Origin: Oceanospirillum sp048265165
GTDB taxonomy: Bacteria > Pseudomonadota > Gammaproteobacteria > Pseudomonadales > Halomonadaceae
NCBI RefSeq assembly: GCF_048265165.1
Contig: NZ_JBLXCD010000001.1
Location: forward strand, 558,001 to 622,000
DNA: 64,000 nucleotides
Direction of reading: 5' to 3'
This document shows positions 51,966 to 59,711 of the stretch, piece after piece. Made by a program: the position numbers and the translations under genes. The notes beneath the pieces were generated by a model. It ran no database searches. It saw only the letters and a program-made list of their open reading frames with translations, and was not told the origin of the DNA. How positions within the stretch are numbered: position 1 is the first letter of the stretch; every line of letters begins with the position of its first letter.

Positions 51966-53483
51966 TTACAGGTTCAGATCATCAGGCAATAACGCCGCCG
52001 GAAGATCCTGATAACAGACCGGACGCAGGAAGCGACGGATCGACAAAGTACCCACCGAGGTCGCACCAAAATTGGTAGACGCCGGATAAGGGCCGCCATG
52101 AACCATGCTATCGCAGACTTCAACGCCCGTCGGGAAACCGTTTGCCAATACACGGCCCGCTTTGCGTTCCAGAACCGGCATCAGCTCCCGTCCCAGCTGA
52201 GTATCCGCCTCATCAAGGTGTAACGTACATGTTAGCTGTCCCTGCAGGTTCTTCGCAATTTCAAGCATCTGTGCATCCGAGTCAACCGTCACCACAACAC
52301 CTAAAGGCCCGAAGACCTCTTCTGCCAGAGCCTCATTCGCCAGCCAATGACTGCCTGTGGTGGCAAACAGATACGGCGTGGCATCGCGCTGATCACATTG
52401 TGTCATCAGAACTTCCTGCACTCCTGTCGTCGCCGAAATACGCTTCTGCCCGGCTCGATAAGCCTCAGCAATACCATCCGTCAGCATCGTCTGAGCCGGT
52501 ACTTTTTCCAGTGCCGAACGGGCGGTTTCCAGAAAACGATCCGCTGCATCGCCTTTTTTCAGAACAGCAATACCAGGGTTAGTACAGAACTGGCCCGCCC
52601 CCATGGTCAGAGACTGAACCCAGCCATTTGCCAAGGCATCACCACGGGCAGTAACCGCCTCAGGCAGAAGAAACATTGGATTTACCGAACCCAGCTCACC
52701 AAAGAAAGGAATAGGCTCAGGACGGGCGGCACACAGGTCAAACAGTGCACGACCACCGGTAAGCGAACCTGTAAAACCAACAGCTTTAATCAATGGATGC
52801 TGAACCAGTGCTGAACCCACAGCCCGGTCACCCCCTTGAATCAGACTGAAAACACCCGGATGAATCCCACATTGTTCAACGGCAGCTGCAACAGCTTCAG
52901 CAACAATTTCTCCGGTTCCGGGGTGCGCACTGTGACCTTTAACGACTACAGGGCAGCCTGCCGCCAGAGCTGCAGCCGTATCACCACCCGCAGTGGAGAA
53001 AGCCAATGGAAAGTTTGAAGCACCAAAAACCGCTACAGGGCCGATAGGGCGCTGCATCATCTTCAGGTCGGAACGAGGCAGAGGTTCACGCTGAGGCATA
53101 GCCTGGTCATGGCGTTTATCCAGATAAGCCCCCTGCAGAATATGCTGAGCAAACAGCCGTAGCTGGCCCACAGTACGGCCCCGCTCTCCGATCAGGCGCG
53201 CCCCCGGCAGACCGGTTTCAGAGCAACCAATCTCGGTAATGGCATCCGCACGGGCATCAATCTCATCGGCAATGACGTTCAGAAAATGAGCACGGGTTTC
53301 ACGACTGGTATATCCGTACTCAACAAAAGCCGCCTCTGCAGCTTCTGCGGCAGCGTTCACCAAATCGATTGATCCTGTACTAAAGCTATATGCTGGGCCC
53401 GATGCCGGCGACGAAAGAAACTGATCTTCTGACGCCAGCCACTGCCCGGCGATCAGGTGTTTACCATGGGGCTGAAAAGACAT
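51966..53483 (-). CDS. Alpha-ketoglutarate semialdehyde (2,5-dioxovalerate) dehydrogenase
   Basis: Aldehyde dehydrogenase superfamily enzyme of 505 residues, NAD(P)+-dependent, giving alpha-ketoglutarate, the last step of hydroxyproline breakdown. The catalytic Cys lies in MGAGQFCTNPG, the general-base Glu in FGELGSVNPMF, and the Asn/Lys pocket in FGASNFPLAFSTAGGDT and VVVKGHSAHPGT. The FGELGSVNP form is typical of the hydroxyproline-type (KGSADH-III) clade. The gene has a GntR-type operator 64 bases upstream. Confidence 0.92.
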   Translation of the reverse strand: MSFQPHGKHLIAGQWLASEDQFLSSPASGPAYSFSTGSIDLVNAAAEAAEAAFVEYGYTSRETRAHFLNVIADEIDARADAITEIGCSETGLPGARLIGERGRTVGQLRLFAQHILQGAYLDKRHDQAMPQREPLPRSDLKMMQRPIGPVAVFGASNFPLAFSTAGGDTAAALAAGCPVVVKGHSAHPGTGEIVAEAVAAAVEQCGIHPGVFSLIQGGDRAVGSALVQHPLIKAVGFTGSLTGGRALFDLCAARPEPIPFFGELGSVNPMFLLPEAVTARGDALANGWVQSLTMGAGQFCTNPGIAVLKKGDAADRFLETARSALEKVPAQTMLTDGIAEAYRAGQKRISATTGVQEVLMTQCDQRDATPYLFATTGSHWLANEALAEEVFGPLGVVVTVDSDAQMLEIAKNLQGQLTCTLHLDEADTQLGRELMPVLERKAGRVLANGFPTGVEVCDSMVHGGPYPASTNFGATSVGTLSIRRFLRPVCYQDLPAALLPDDLNL

Positions 53484-53546
53484 GGATTCACGCTCCTGTA
53501 TATTGAGTTTTTGTTTTCATTCGCATTATAAATAATGAACACTTAA

Positions 53547-53567
53547 TGGATATTGTATCCAATATCC
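53547..53567 (-). promoter_or_regulatory. GntR-type operator upstream of the aldehyde dehydrogenase
   Basis: Nested perfect dyads: TGGATA-TTG-TATCCA at 53547-53561 and GGATATTG-TATC-CAATATCC at 53548-53567. It shares the GGATA/TATCC half-sites with the sites at 43010 and 54601. A TATAAT on the minus strand (53525-53530) could be the -10. Confidence 0.72.
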
Positions 53568-53702
53568 TGAGCATAACAAGAACTACCTCTAATCCACAGA
53601 GATTCTTCCCGGGGATCAGTAACCATGCACGGAAAAATCAGAAACAAAGAATAAGAGAAAAAATAAAGAAAAGAGGAGTAAGAAGGAAAAGAGGTGAAAG
53701 AA

Positions 53703-53747
53703 GAAAGGGAGAAAACCTGATGTCCCGGTACTTACAAGACATCAGGT
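53703..53747 (-). terminator. Terminator of the gntR gene
   Basis: On the minus strand ACCTGATGTC and its exact complement enclose a 13-base loop and run into TTTTCTCCCTTTC. It lies 80 bases after the gntR stop. A polypurine tract (about 53646-53715, plus strand) follows it in the 344-base gap 53484-53827. Confidence 0.72.
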
Positions 53748-53827
53748 AAGCCTGCACTGTCGCTGGTTTTATAATCGCGCGAGGCAGTCAACAACCGAAA
53801 AAGACATGGCGCTGGATTGTGGGGTTA

Positions 53828-54514
53828 CTACGAAGGCGCGTCTTCCACTGCCCGTTTAGCGGCTATTAATTCCAGCATCTGCAGCTTGGTATTTTCGATA
53901 TGGGAGCGTAGCTTTTCAGCCGCTTCATCCACCAGCCCCTTTCGGGCCAGATCCAGTAATGCCTGGTGATCTTTCTCTGCATTGTCGGATTTGTTCAGCT
54001 CATCAATATGCATACCGACATAGCGGTTTGATTGCAGACTGACCCGCTCAAGCAGGGCTTTCGTCAATTCTCGGCCAGAAGCTTCGTACAGTTTGTTGTG
54101 GTACTCCTCATTCAGAGGCCCCCACTCAGCAACCTGCCCCGAAGCATAAGATGTATGCATGGCATTGAGGATTTCTTCACATTCTACAAAGTCCTGCTCG
54201 GTCATATTCGGAATAGAGCGACGGAACAGATCGACTTCAAGCAGTATACGGACATCAAAAATCTCAGCGATCTCCTCCAGGGTGTGCTTAGTGACCGTAG
54301 CGCCCCGGTTGTTCTGAAATACCACCAACCCTTCTGCATCCAACCGCTTCAAAGCCTCACGGATCGGCATACGGGATACATCGTATTCGTCAGCGAGCAA
54401 CTCCTGTCGGATCAGCTCTCCTTCAACCAAATTACCGGAAAGAATCCGCTTGCGCAGATCGGCCACAATAACATCTGGTAAACTTTGACGAACAACAGCC
54501 CTCTTTTGAGCCAC
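53828..54514 (-). CDS. GntR family (FCD/FadR-type) transcriptional repressor of the hydroxyproline cluster
   Basis: Regulator of 228 residues. The winged HTH at 12-80 reads LPDVIVADLRKRILSGNL, then EYDVSRMPIREALKRLDAEGL. The FCD effector domain (about 90-220) holds the metal/ligand residues in DVRILLEVDLFRR, NEEYHNKLYEASG and KDHQALLDLA. Placed at the end of the hydroxyproline genes. Matching dyads at its own promoter and two target promoters suggest autoregulation and repression relieved by a pathway metabolite. Confidence 0.92.
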   Translation of the reverse strand: MAQKRAVVRQSLPDVIVADLRKRILSGNLVEGELIRQELLADEYDVSRMPIREALKRLDAEGLVVFQNNRGATVTKHTLEEIAEIFDVRILLEVDLFRRSIPNMTEQDFVECEEILNAMHTSYASGQVAEWGPLNEEYHNKLYEASGRELTKALLERVSLQSNRYVGMHIDELNKSDNAEKDHQALLDLARKGLVDEAAEKLRSHIENTKLQMLELIAAKRAVEDAPS

Positions 54515-54600
54515 GTGACTCCCCTTAATTCATCCTGTGTACGCCGGAGATCAGAACCGTACCACTCCTAGCGAACAACAACCCAACATACATGTACATG

Positions 54601-54613
54601 GGATACAATATCC
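54601..54613 (-). promoter_or_regulatory. GntR-type operator at the gntR promoter
   Basis: Perfect dyad GGATA-CAA-TATCC, followed on the plus strand by AAAATACAAT similar to the site at 43010. It is 87 bases upstream of the gntR start. Same half-sites as the other two candidate operators. Confidence 0.68.
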
Positions 54614-54704
54614 AAAATACAATTCCAATTTGCGGACATTATACCTACCTTAAGGCCGGATCGGTGAATTTTTAGGGTAAACTTCAGTCTAACATTAGGC
54701 CCTG

Positions 54705-54728
54705 CTGATCATCAGGAGATGTGATCAG
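54705..54728. promoter_or_regulatory. Dyad upstream of the fdh sigma-54 promoter, candidate enhancer site
   Basis: CTGATCA and TGATCAG are separated by ten bases, 54 bases upstream of the -24 box at 54782. The position and dyad form fit an NtrC-type activator site. Single TGATCA hexamers also occur near 27816 and 27992 between tupA and the NtrC-type gene. Binding is inferred only. Confidence 0.45.
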
Positions 54729-54781
54729 GCATTTTGTTCAGAATTATCCTCCCTTTTCTCCCCCTCCTTTCCCGTTCTCTA

Positions 54782-54796
54782 TGGCTCACTCCTTGC
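54782..54796 (+). promoter_or_regulatory. Sigma-54 promoter of the formate dehydrogenase operon
   Basis: TGGCTCACTCCTTGC has the invariant GG and GC at exact -24/-12 spacing and an intact TTGC box. The predicted start near 54808 leaves a leader of about 225 bases to the first gene, containing a 22-bp repeat array. Confidence 0.65.
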
Positions 54797-54917
54797 GTTA
54801 ACAGATAGTCAGAAGCAAACTTTGTTTTTTCAAACCCGAATTTGCGATGAATACCGGATCAGCGTCTACCCTGAATAAACAGGGCCAAGACACATAACGG
54901 TGCCGGTAATACGGGTC

Positions 54918-55020
54918 AAACATACACAATCAATACTAATCAAACATACAATTAATACAGGCCAAACATACAATTAACTCTGGCTAAACATACAACCAAT
55001 ACTGATCAAATATACAGTAG
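54918..55020. repeat. 22-bp degenerate tandem repeats in the fdh leader
   Basis: Units beginning AAACATACA start at 54918, 54942, 54964 and 54986, with a partial fifth unit at 55008. The first is 24 bases, the next three 22. They are A-rich with a variable 3' part (ACAGGCC, CTCTGGCT, ACTGATC). They end 15 bases before the first codon of the operon, right up to the ribosome-binding region. Confidence 0.88.
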
Positions 55021-55034
55021 AAAAGGATTTTCCT

Positions 55035-55562
55035 ATGAAAGAGCAGAAGCAAAACAATGTACGCCTTTTAGGCATAGAACTGTCGCCACTTGAGCTGAGA
55101 TCCGGTCGCTGGGTGCTGCATGAATGGCAGATCGACAACCTCTGGCCAGCCCCTGATCCGGAACCAGAGGAAGGACGACAAGAGTTGAGCAAAGATGGCA
55201 ACCCTCTGACCTGGTTACCACTGGAACTGCATCGCGATGAGCGCAGCGCCTACAGATTTAATCTGAACTCCGTTGTTCCACACATCTTTGTCCTGTGTGA
55301 TGACACCGAAGACGGAGAGTGGCTGCCGATGCAGATTACCGCCTGCCAGGATCTGGCCGCCTCCTGGCTGGATGGAGAGCAAAAGGTGCTGGAATACCCC
55401 ATGCCTGAAGCCCTTCAATGCTGGATTGAAGCCTTCATTACCGAACATGGCGAGCTGATCGAAGTGAAGAAAAAGAAACGCTATGCCGGTGATAAAGCAG
55501 ATAAGCGAACAGATAACAGAGAAAAACCAGCCGCATCAGAAAAAACAGGAGACCCACTGTGA
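55035..55562 (+). CDS. DUF3305 protein of the formate dehydrogenase operon
   Basis: Protein of 175 residues with the DUF3305 domain (GIELSPLELRSGRWVLHEWQ ... WLPLELHRDERSAYRFNLNS ... SWLDGEQKVLEYPMPEAL) and a Lys-rich C-terminal tail. Function unknown; the family is found almost only with DUF3306 in formate dehydrogenase clusters, so a maturation role is likely. Start ATG follows AAAAGGA. Its stop overlaps the next start. Confidence 0.9.
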   Translation: MKEQKQNNVRLLGIELSPLELRSGRWVLHEWQIDNLWPAPDPEPEEGRQELSKDGNPLTWLPLELHRDERSAYRFNLNSVVPHIFVLCDDTEDGEWLPMQITACQDLAASWLDGEQKVLEYPMPEALQCWIEAFITEHGELIEVKKKKRYAGDKADKRTDNREKPAASEKTGDPL

Positions 55563-56275
55563 GCGACAAAGGCCTATTCTCCCGCTGGGCAGCGCGCAAA
55601 CAACAGGTACAACAGGAACAGGAGACCCTGAAAAAACAAGCATCAGAGCACTCTTTGGCCGACAGCACTGAGGCAACCACTGACGTTAATGCCGTACAGC
55701 CAACACCGGATTTATCCACCTCCGCCTCTAATGCACCTGCAGCCACAGAGCCAGCAGAAGCAGAGCCGCAGCTGACCGATGACGATATGCCCGATGTGGA
55801 AGCCATTGACGGCAACAGCAATGTCAGTGCCTTTTTCAGTGAAGGGGTGAGTGAAAAACTACGTAAGCAAGCATTGAAAGCGATGTTTCTGAAACCTGAG
55901 TTTAATATCCGTGATGGTATGGACGATTACGACCTGGATTATACCGATGCACCGGAATTAACCGCAGATGTCGTAGCAGGGCTACGCCAGTGGTTTAACA
56001 ATAAAGATCCGCTTGAATCTGAAAACGCTGCCGTGCAGAACGAAGAACAGGAAACCCAAGCCAGTACCGGCGTTGACGAAAACGTGAACACTCCGAACAC
56101 TCAGGAAGAAGCAGGCACAAAAGAGATGCCACAAAATGCCACGGCAGAATCAGCCACCGAAAATGCCGAAGACAAGATAGCAAAAGAAAAACCTGAGCCA
56201 GATCAAAATCAAACAGACCTTGCGTCAGATAAGGCGACATCAGCGGATTCTGCTCCTGAGAACCCTTTAGCATAA
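55559..56275 (+). CDS. DUF3306 protein of the formate dehydrogenase operon
   Basis: Protein of 238 residues. The N-terminal FSRWAARKQQVQ and the central FSEGVSEKLRKQALKAMFLKPEFNIRDGMDDYDLDYT are the DUF3306 core. The rest is low-complexity, acidic, Glu/Ala/Thr-rich and probably disordered. Its GTG start overlaps the DUF3305 stop. Role unknown; always beside DUF3305 and the ferredoxin-like protein. Confidence 0.9.
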   Translation: MSDKGLFSRWAARKQQVQQEQETLKKQASEHSLADSTEATTDVNAVQPTPDLSTSASNAPAATEPAEAEPQLTDDDMPDVEAIDGNSNVSAFFSEGVSEKLRKQALKAMFLKPEFNIRDGMDDYDLDYTDAPELTADVVAGLRQWFNNKDPLESENAAVQNEEQETQASTGVDENVNTPNTQEEAGTKEMPQNATAESATENAEDKIAKEKPEPDQNQTDLASDKATSADSAPENPLA

Positions 56276-56744
56276 AGGTTGAAAAAAGCCGGGACAGCTT
56301 GACCTAGACGTCAACCCAGCCACAAACAAGTTAGACTAAAGTATAAAAACCATTATAAAACAGCGTGATAGCGGGCCAAAAGGGGCTCAAAACCTGTATC
56401 AGCGCTGCAATATCCAGAATAAAAAAAGGGACAAAATGGGGCAATTTCCAAAAACACCCACCCATAAAGGACAAAATGTCCCAGCAGAGCACGAAACAAC
56501 TTAACCAAACAGAGCAAAGCAGAACCAAGCGCTTTTTGTTTTCGGGATTCCGGGTCTGGCACTTGCTGTAGCAAGAGATGATAAACCTGAAAAAAGAATG
56601 CTGACCCCGTCATTCCAACAATAAGAAAACATGGCCAAGATAGGTCTCCGCTTTGCTCAGCTCTTCTGTAGCGCCTGAAACCGAACGTGATACGGATTCA
56701 GACTAAAAACCGCCAGAAGATAAAACAGCGGATGAGGATAGATA
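56276..56744. other. Gene-free 469-base stretch inside the fdh cluster
   Basis: I see no gene or terminator here. It contains a TTGAC/GTCAA dyad at about 56304-56319, two related GGACAAAATG segments near 56429 and 56469 (the second forming GGACA/TGTCC), and a CTTGC-tgta-GCAAG stem near 56561. The size of the gap suggests that the downstream genes may have an additional promoter, but no clear element was identified. Confidence 0.5.
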
Positions 56745-58571
56745 ATGACAGCTCCGTTCACTGAACAGCAGCGCCAACAACACCGACAGAACCACCAAGC
56801 ACGCATTAGCGCACTTGGGGCCTTGTCACGACCACAGAATCTTGCGGCCCCCTCCGTTAGCTACGAGGCGGGAGGCCACCTGTTGATCATAGGTGCCGAT
56901 GATCTGACCCGTTTGGCTGCCTGTGAACTTTTGACTCAGTCAGAAACCGGAGTCATCAGCATCAAAGCAGACTCAGGTGTACAGTCCATCAGTCTGTTGA
57001 TCACAGATGCCGTACAAAATCCCGGTAATGAAGCCCTTGAACAAGCCTTAACCAAAACAGAAATGCTGCCGGTCGCCTATGGCAAGCTGAACGAATTGAA
57101 CGGCTATCTGGGCGAGTTTCAGGCATGGATCAAACCAACTTCTACTGACTCAGCCAATACACTTAACCGTGCCAGTACAGACAGCATTGACGCGATGGAT
57201 CTGGCTCCGGCACTGATCCACCGCAGTCACTTTGATCTGGTTCTGGATCTGGGCCGTGAGCCGGCCCTGAGTCAGGAACTCTCCCCTCCGGGCTATTTTA
57301 CCGTAGGCAACGATAGCCACCTCAGTCTGTCAGCGGTTCTGGCAGAACTGCCGAATTATGACGGTGAGTTTGAGAAGCCGCTGTACTTCCGTATCAACAA
57401 TGATATTTGCGCTCACGCCGGTCGCGGCAAAACCGGCTGCACCCGCTGCCTGGATGTTTGCCCGGCGGATGCGATCTCCAGCATCAACAGCCAGATCGAA
57501 GTGGACTCTTACCTTTGCCACGGTGCAGGCAGCTGCTCTACCGCCTGCCCCACTGGTGCCATCAGTTACGGTATGCCAAAAGCGGAGATGATGGCGGACT
57601 ACCTGACCCGCCTGCTTGCCCACTACCGCGAACAGGGCGGTGAGCAACCGGTTATTATGTTCCATGCGGATGAACAGGAAGTGACCACTGATCAGCTGGC
57701 CTCAAACATTATTCCGGTTGCGTTAGAAGAGATCGCCACCGTGGGTATGGAGCTTTGGATGCACGCCTTTAATGAAGGCGTATCCCGCATCATCTTCCTG
57801 ACATCAGACAGTGATGAACATCGCACGCCTATCAGCCTGATTCAGCTGCTGGAACGTGAAACTAAGCTGGGCAATCAGATTCTGGCAGCGATGGGTTATG
57901 GCAATAACAGCCTAAGCCTGTGCGGCGAGATCACCGGGTTAACCGAAGAAAAACAGGCAGCCACTGAAGCAAACGGCATTCAGGTGGCGTCAGCTCCGGC
58001 AACAGCTTATCAGACAGAAACTTTCGCTGAAGCACCGTCAAAACGTCAGCGCCTGATCCATAATATTAACCGTCTGCAGCAGATGGCTCCCGCTGGCAGT
58101 GAAAAAGCAGAACAGATCCTAATGCCAGCCAGCGCACCGTTTGGCCAGGTCAGTATCGACAGTGATGCCTGTACCCTCTGCTTCTCCTGCGCCAACATCT
58201 GCCCGACCAACGCACTGCAAACCGGTAAAGAAGCGCCTGCTATTCTGCTTACCGAGATGGACTGTGTTCAGTGCGGCCTGTGTGAAAGTGCCTGTCCTGA
58301 AAATGCCATCAGCCGTGAGCAGCGCTTTATCTTTAACACCGACCTGCGGGACAACCCGCGCACACTGCACAAAGATGAAGCCTTCTGCTGTCTGGATTGC
58401 GGCAAGCCATTCGCCCCAACCAGCACGGTCAACAAGATGAAAGAGAAACTGAAAGGCCACGCCATGTTCGCTGGAGAGGCATTACGCCGACTGGAGCTTT
58501 GCGAAGATTGCCGTGTAAAAGATATCTACCGCGGTTTAGCGGCTGATCCACAAGCTCAGCTGAATCTATAA
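56745..58571 (+). CDS. Large 4Fe-4S ferredoxin-like protein of the formate dehydrogenase operon
   Basis: Cytoplasmic protein of 608 residues with two pairs of [4Fe-4S] motifs. The first (about 225-275) includes CTRCLDVCP and CSTACP; the second (about 470-530) has CTLCFSCANICP and CVQCGLCESACP. A C-terminal CCLDCGKPF ... CEDC forms a probable zinc ribbon. The first 200 residues lack cofactors. No Tat signal, so it stays in the cytoplasm. It is conserved beside DUF3305/3306 in formate dehydrogenase loci and probably helps assembly or electron transfer; exact role unknown. Confidence 0.88.
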   Translation: MTAPFTEQQRQQHRQNHQARISALGALSRPQNLAAPSVSYEAGGHLLIIGADDLTRLAACELLTQSETGVISIKADSGVQSISLLITDAVQNPGNEALEQALTKTEMLPVAYGKLNELNGYLGEFQAWIKPTSTDSANTLNRASTDSIDAMDLAPALIHRSHFDLVLDLGREPALSQELSPPGYFTVGNDSHLSLSAVLAELPNYDGEFEKPLYFRINNDICAHAGRGKTGCTRCLDVCPADAISSINSQIEVDSYLCHGAGSCSTACPTGAISYGMPKAEMMADYLTRLLAHYREQGGEQPVIMFHADEQEVTTDQLASNIIPVALEEIATVGMELWMHAFNEGVSRIIFLTSDSDEHRTPISLIQLLERETKLGNQILAAMGYGNNSLSLCGEITGLTEEKQAATEANGIQVASAPATAYQTETFAEAPSKRQRLIHNINRLQQMAPAGSEKAEQILMPASAPFGQVSIDSDACTLCFSCANICPTNALQTGKEAPAILLTEMDCVQCGLCESACPENAISREQRFIFNTDLRDNPRTLHKDEAFCCLDCGKPFAPTSTVNKMKEKLKGHAMFAGEALRRLELCEDCRVKDIYRGLAADPQAQLNL

Positions 58572-58583
58572 GGGAGAGATATC

Positions 58584-59234
58584 ATGACGACTGAACAGAA
58601 TCAGGCCATCGCACAGACAAACATCAGTGAACCTGCAATTGGGGAACATGACCTGATGCGGGCCGACATCTACAACCTGCTCGCCGCCCTGCTACGCAGC
58701 GTGCCCAGCCCGGAGATGGTCCAGTGGCTGAAAGAGCTGGAAACCGACCAGCATGACGGCTCTGATATGGGTAAAGCCTGGAGTGGCCTGCAGTTAGCGG
58801 CCCGCCATGCTCAGACTGAACAACTGGAAGACGAGTACCAGCAGCTCTTTATCGGCCTGGGCCGTGGTGAGCTGGTGCCATACGGTTCCTGGTATCTGAC
58901 CGGCTCTCTGATGGAAACGCCGCTGGCGATTCTGCGACAGGACTTGAAACTCCTGGGGTTTGAGCGGGAAGAGCGCGTTAAAGAGCCGGAAGATCATGCT
59001 GCAGCTCTGTTTGAAGTGATGGCTTTTCTGATTATGAGCGGCAGTGGCAGCACGACCCAGAAAAGCTTTTACGAACGCCATCTGGCGGAATGGATCGGGC
59101 GCTTCTTCCGGGATCTTCAGCAAGCAGAGTCTGCCGTGTTTTACAGCAGCATCGGCACCCTGGGCCGGGCTTTTACCGATTTTGAAACCGACAGCATGGC
59201 CGCCATTAAAGAACAGGCGATTGAGCTGCAATAG
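58584..59234 (+). CDS. TorD/DmsD family chaperone for formate dehydrogenase
   Basis: All-helical molybdoenzyme maturation chaperone (216 residues). TorD-family marks: RADIYNLLAALLRSVPSPEM, LEDEYQQLFIGLGRGELVPYGSWY, EDHAAALFEVMAFLI and the FYERHLAEWIGRFFRDLQ segment. It should bind the Tat signal of the alpha subunit during cofactor insertion. Starts 12 bases after the ferredoxin-like gene, with AGGGAGAG upstream. Confidence 0.9.
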   Translation: MTTEQNQAIAQTNISEPAIGEHDLMRADIYNLLAALLRSVPSPEMVQWLKELETDQHDGSDMGKAWSGLQLAARHAQTEQLEDEYQQLFIGLGRGELVPYGSWYLTGSLMETPLAILRQDLKLLGFEREERVKEPEDHAAALFEVMAFLIMSGSGSTTQKSFYERHLAEWIGRFFRDLQQAESAVFYSSIGTLGRAFTDFETDSMAAIKEQAIELQ

Positions 59235-59381
59235 TAGCGCTTTACCAGAAAATCAGAAACTGCACGAATCTATAGAAGGTGCCGGTTTCAGAATTGCACC
59301 AAATTCCGGCTGCAGGAATTCAGTCCTTCAGCCCGATTGAAATACAGACAGGGCCAACGGCCCGGCAACCGTGAAAAATAA

Positions 59382-59397
59382 GTTCCTTTAAAGGAAC
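59382..59397. promoter_or_regulatory. Perfect 16-bp palindrome before the small Tat gene
   Basis: GTTCCTTTAAAGGAAC is self-complementary without spacer, in the 213-base gap between the chaperone and the small Tat gene. It may be an operator or a small mRNA hairpin. A nearby GC stem (GGGCC/GGCCC at 59351-59363) precedes it. Confidence 0.5.
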
Positions 59398-59447
59398 AGC
59401 AGGTCAGCATCAGCCTGATCCTGTGATAAGGCAACGAGGAGAACACA

Positions 59448-59693
59448 ATGAGTGAAAATAATAATAAGGTCACGTCACCACCGGATCAGACCGATGGCCT
59501 GCAACATGCAGGCCGCCGTCAGTTTTTAAAGACTCTGGCCACAGGTAGTGCCGTAGCCGGTGTTGCAGCTGTGACCGCTTCTCAGGCCATCGCTGCAGCC
59601 TCCCCTGACACCGATCAGCAGCCTGCCACAGAAGAGCAAAACGGCTATCGTGAAACGGATCATATCCGCACTTTCTACGACACTCTGCGCTAA
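59448..59693 (+). CDS. Small twin-arginine signal protein of the formate dehydrogenase operon
   Basis: Protein of 81 residues of the formate dehydrogenase region Tat-signal family. The twin-arginine motif GRRQFLKTL is at about residues 23-31, followed by a hydrophobic stretch (AVAGVAAVTASQAIAAA) and a short tail ending HIRTFYDTLR. The family always precedes the alpha subunit gene; role unknown. It begins after the Shine-Dalgarno GAGGAG. Confidence 0.9.
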   Translation: MSENNNKVTSPPDQTDGLQHAGRRQFLKTLATGSAVAGVAAVTASQAIAAASPDTDQQPATEEQNGYRETDHIRTFYDTLR

Positions 59694-59711
59694 CGGACCG
59701 GAGAACAGCAT

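Noticed and set aside
56555..56575. Sigma-54-like TGGCACTTGC in the 469-base gap of the fdh cluster
   Set aside because: TGGCAC is present, but TTGC follows directly instead of at the required -12 spacing.
59283..59299. GG-N10-GC pattern (CGGTTTCAGAATTGC) before the small Tat gene
   Set aside because: The spacing is right, but the -24 box is not TGGC; too weak to call a sigma-54 promoter.
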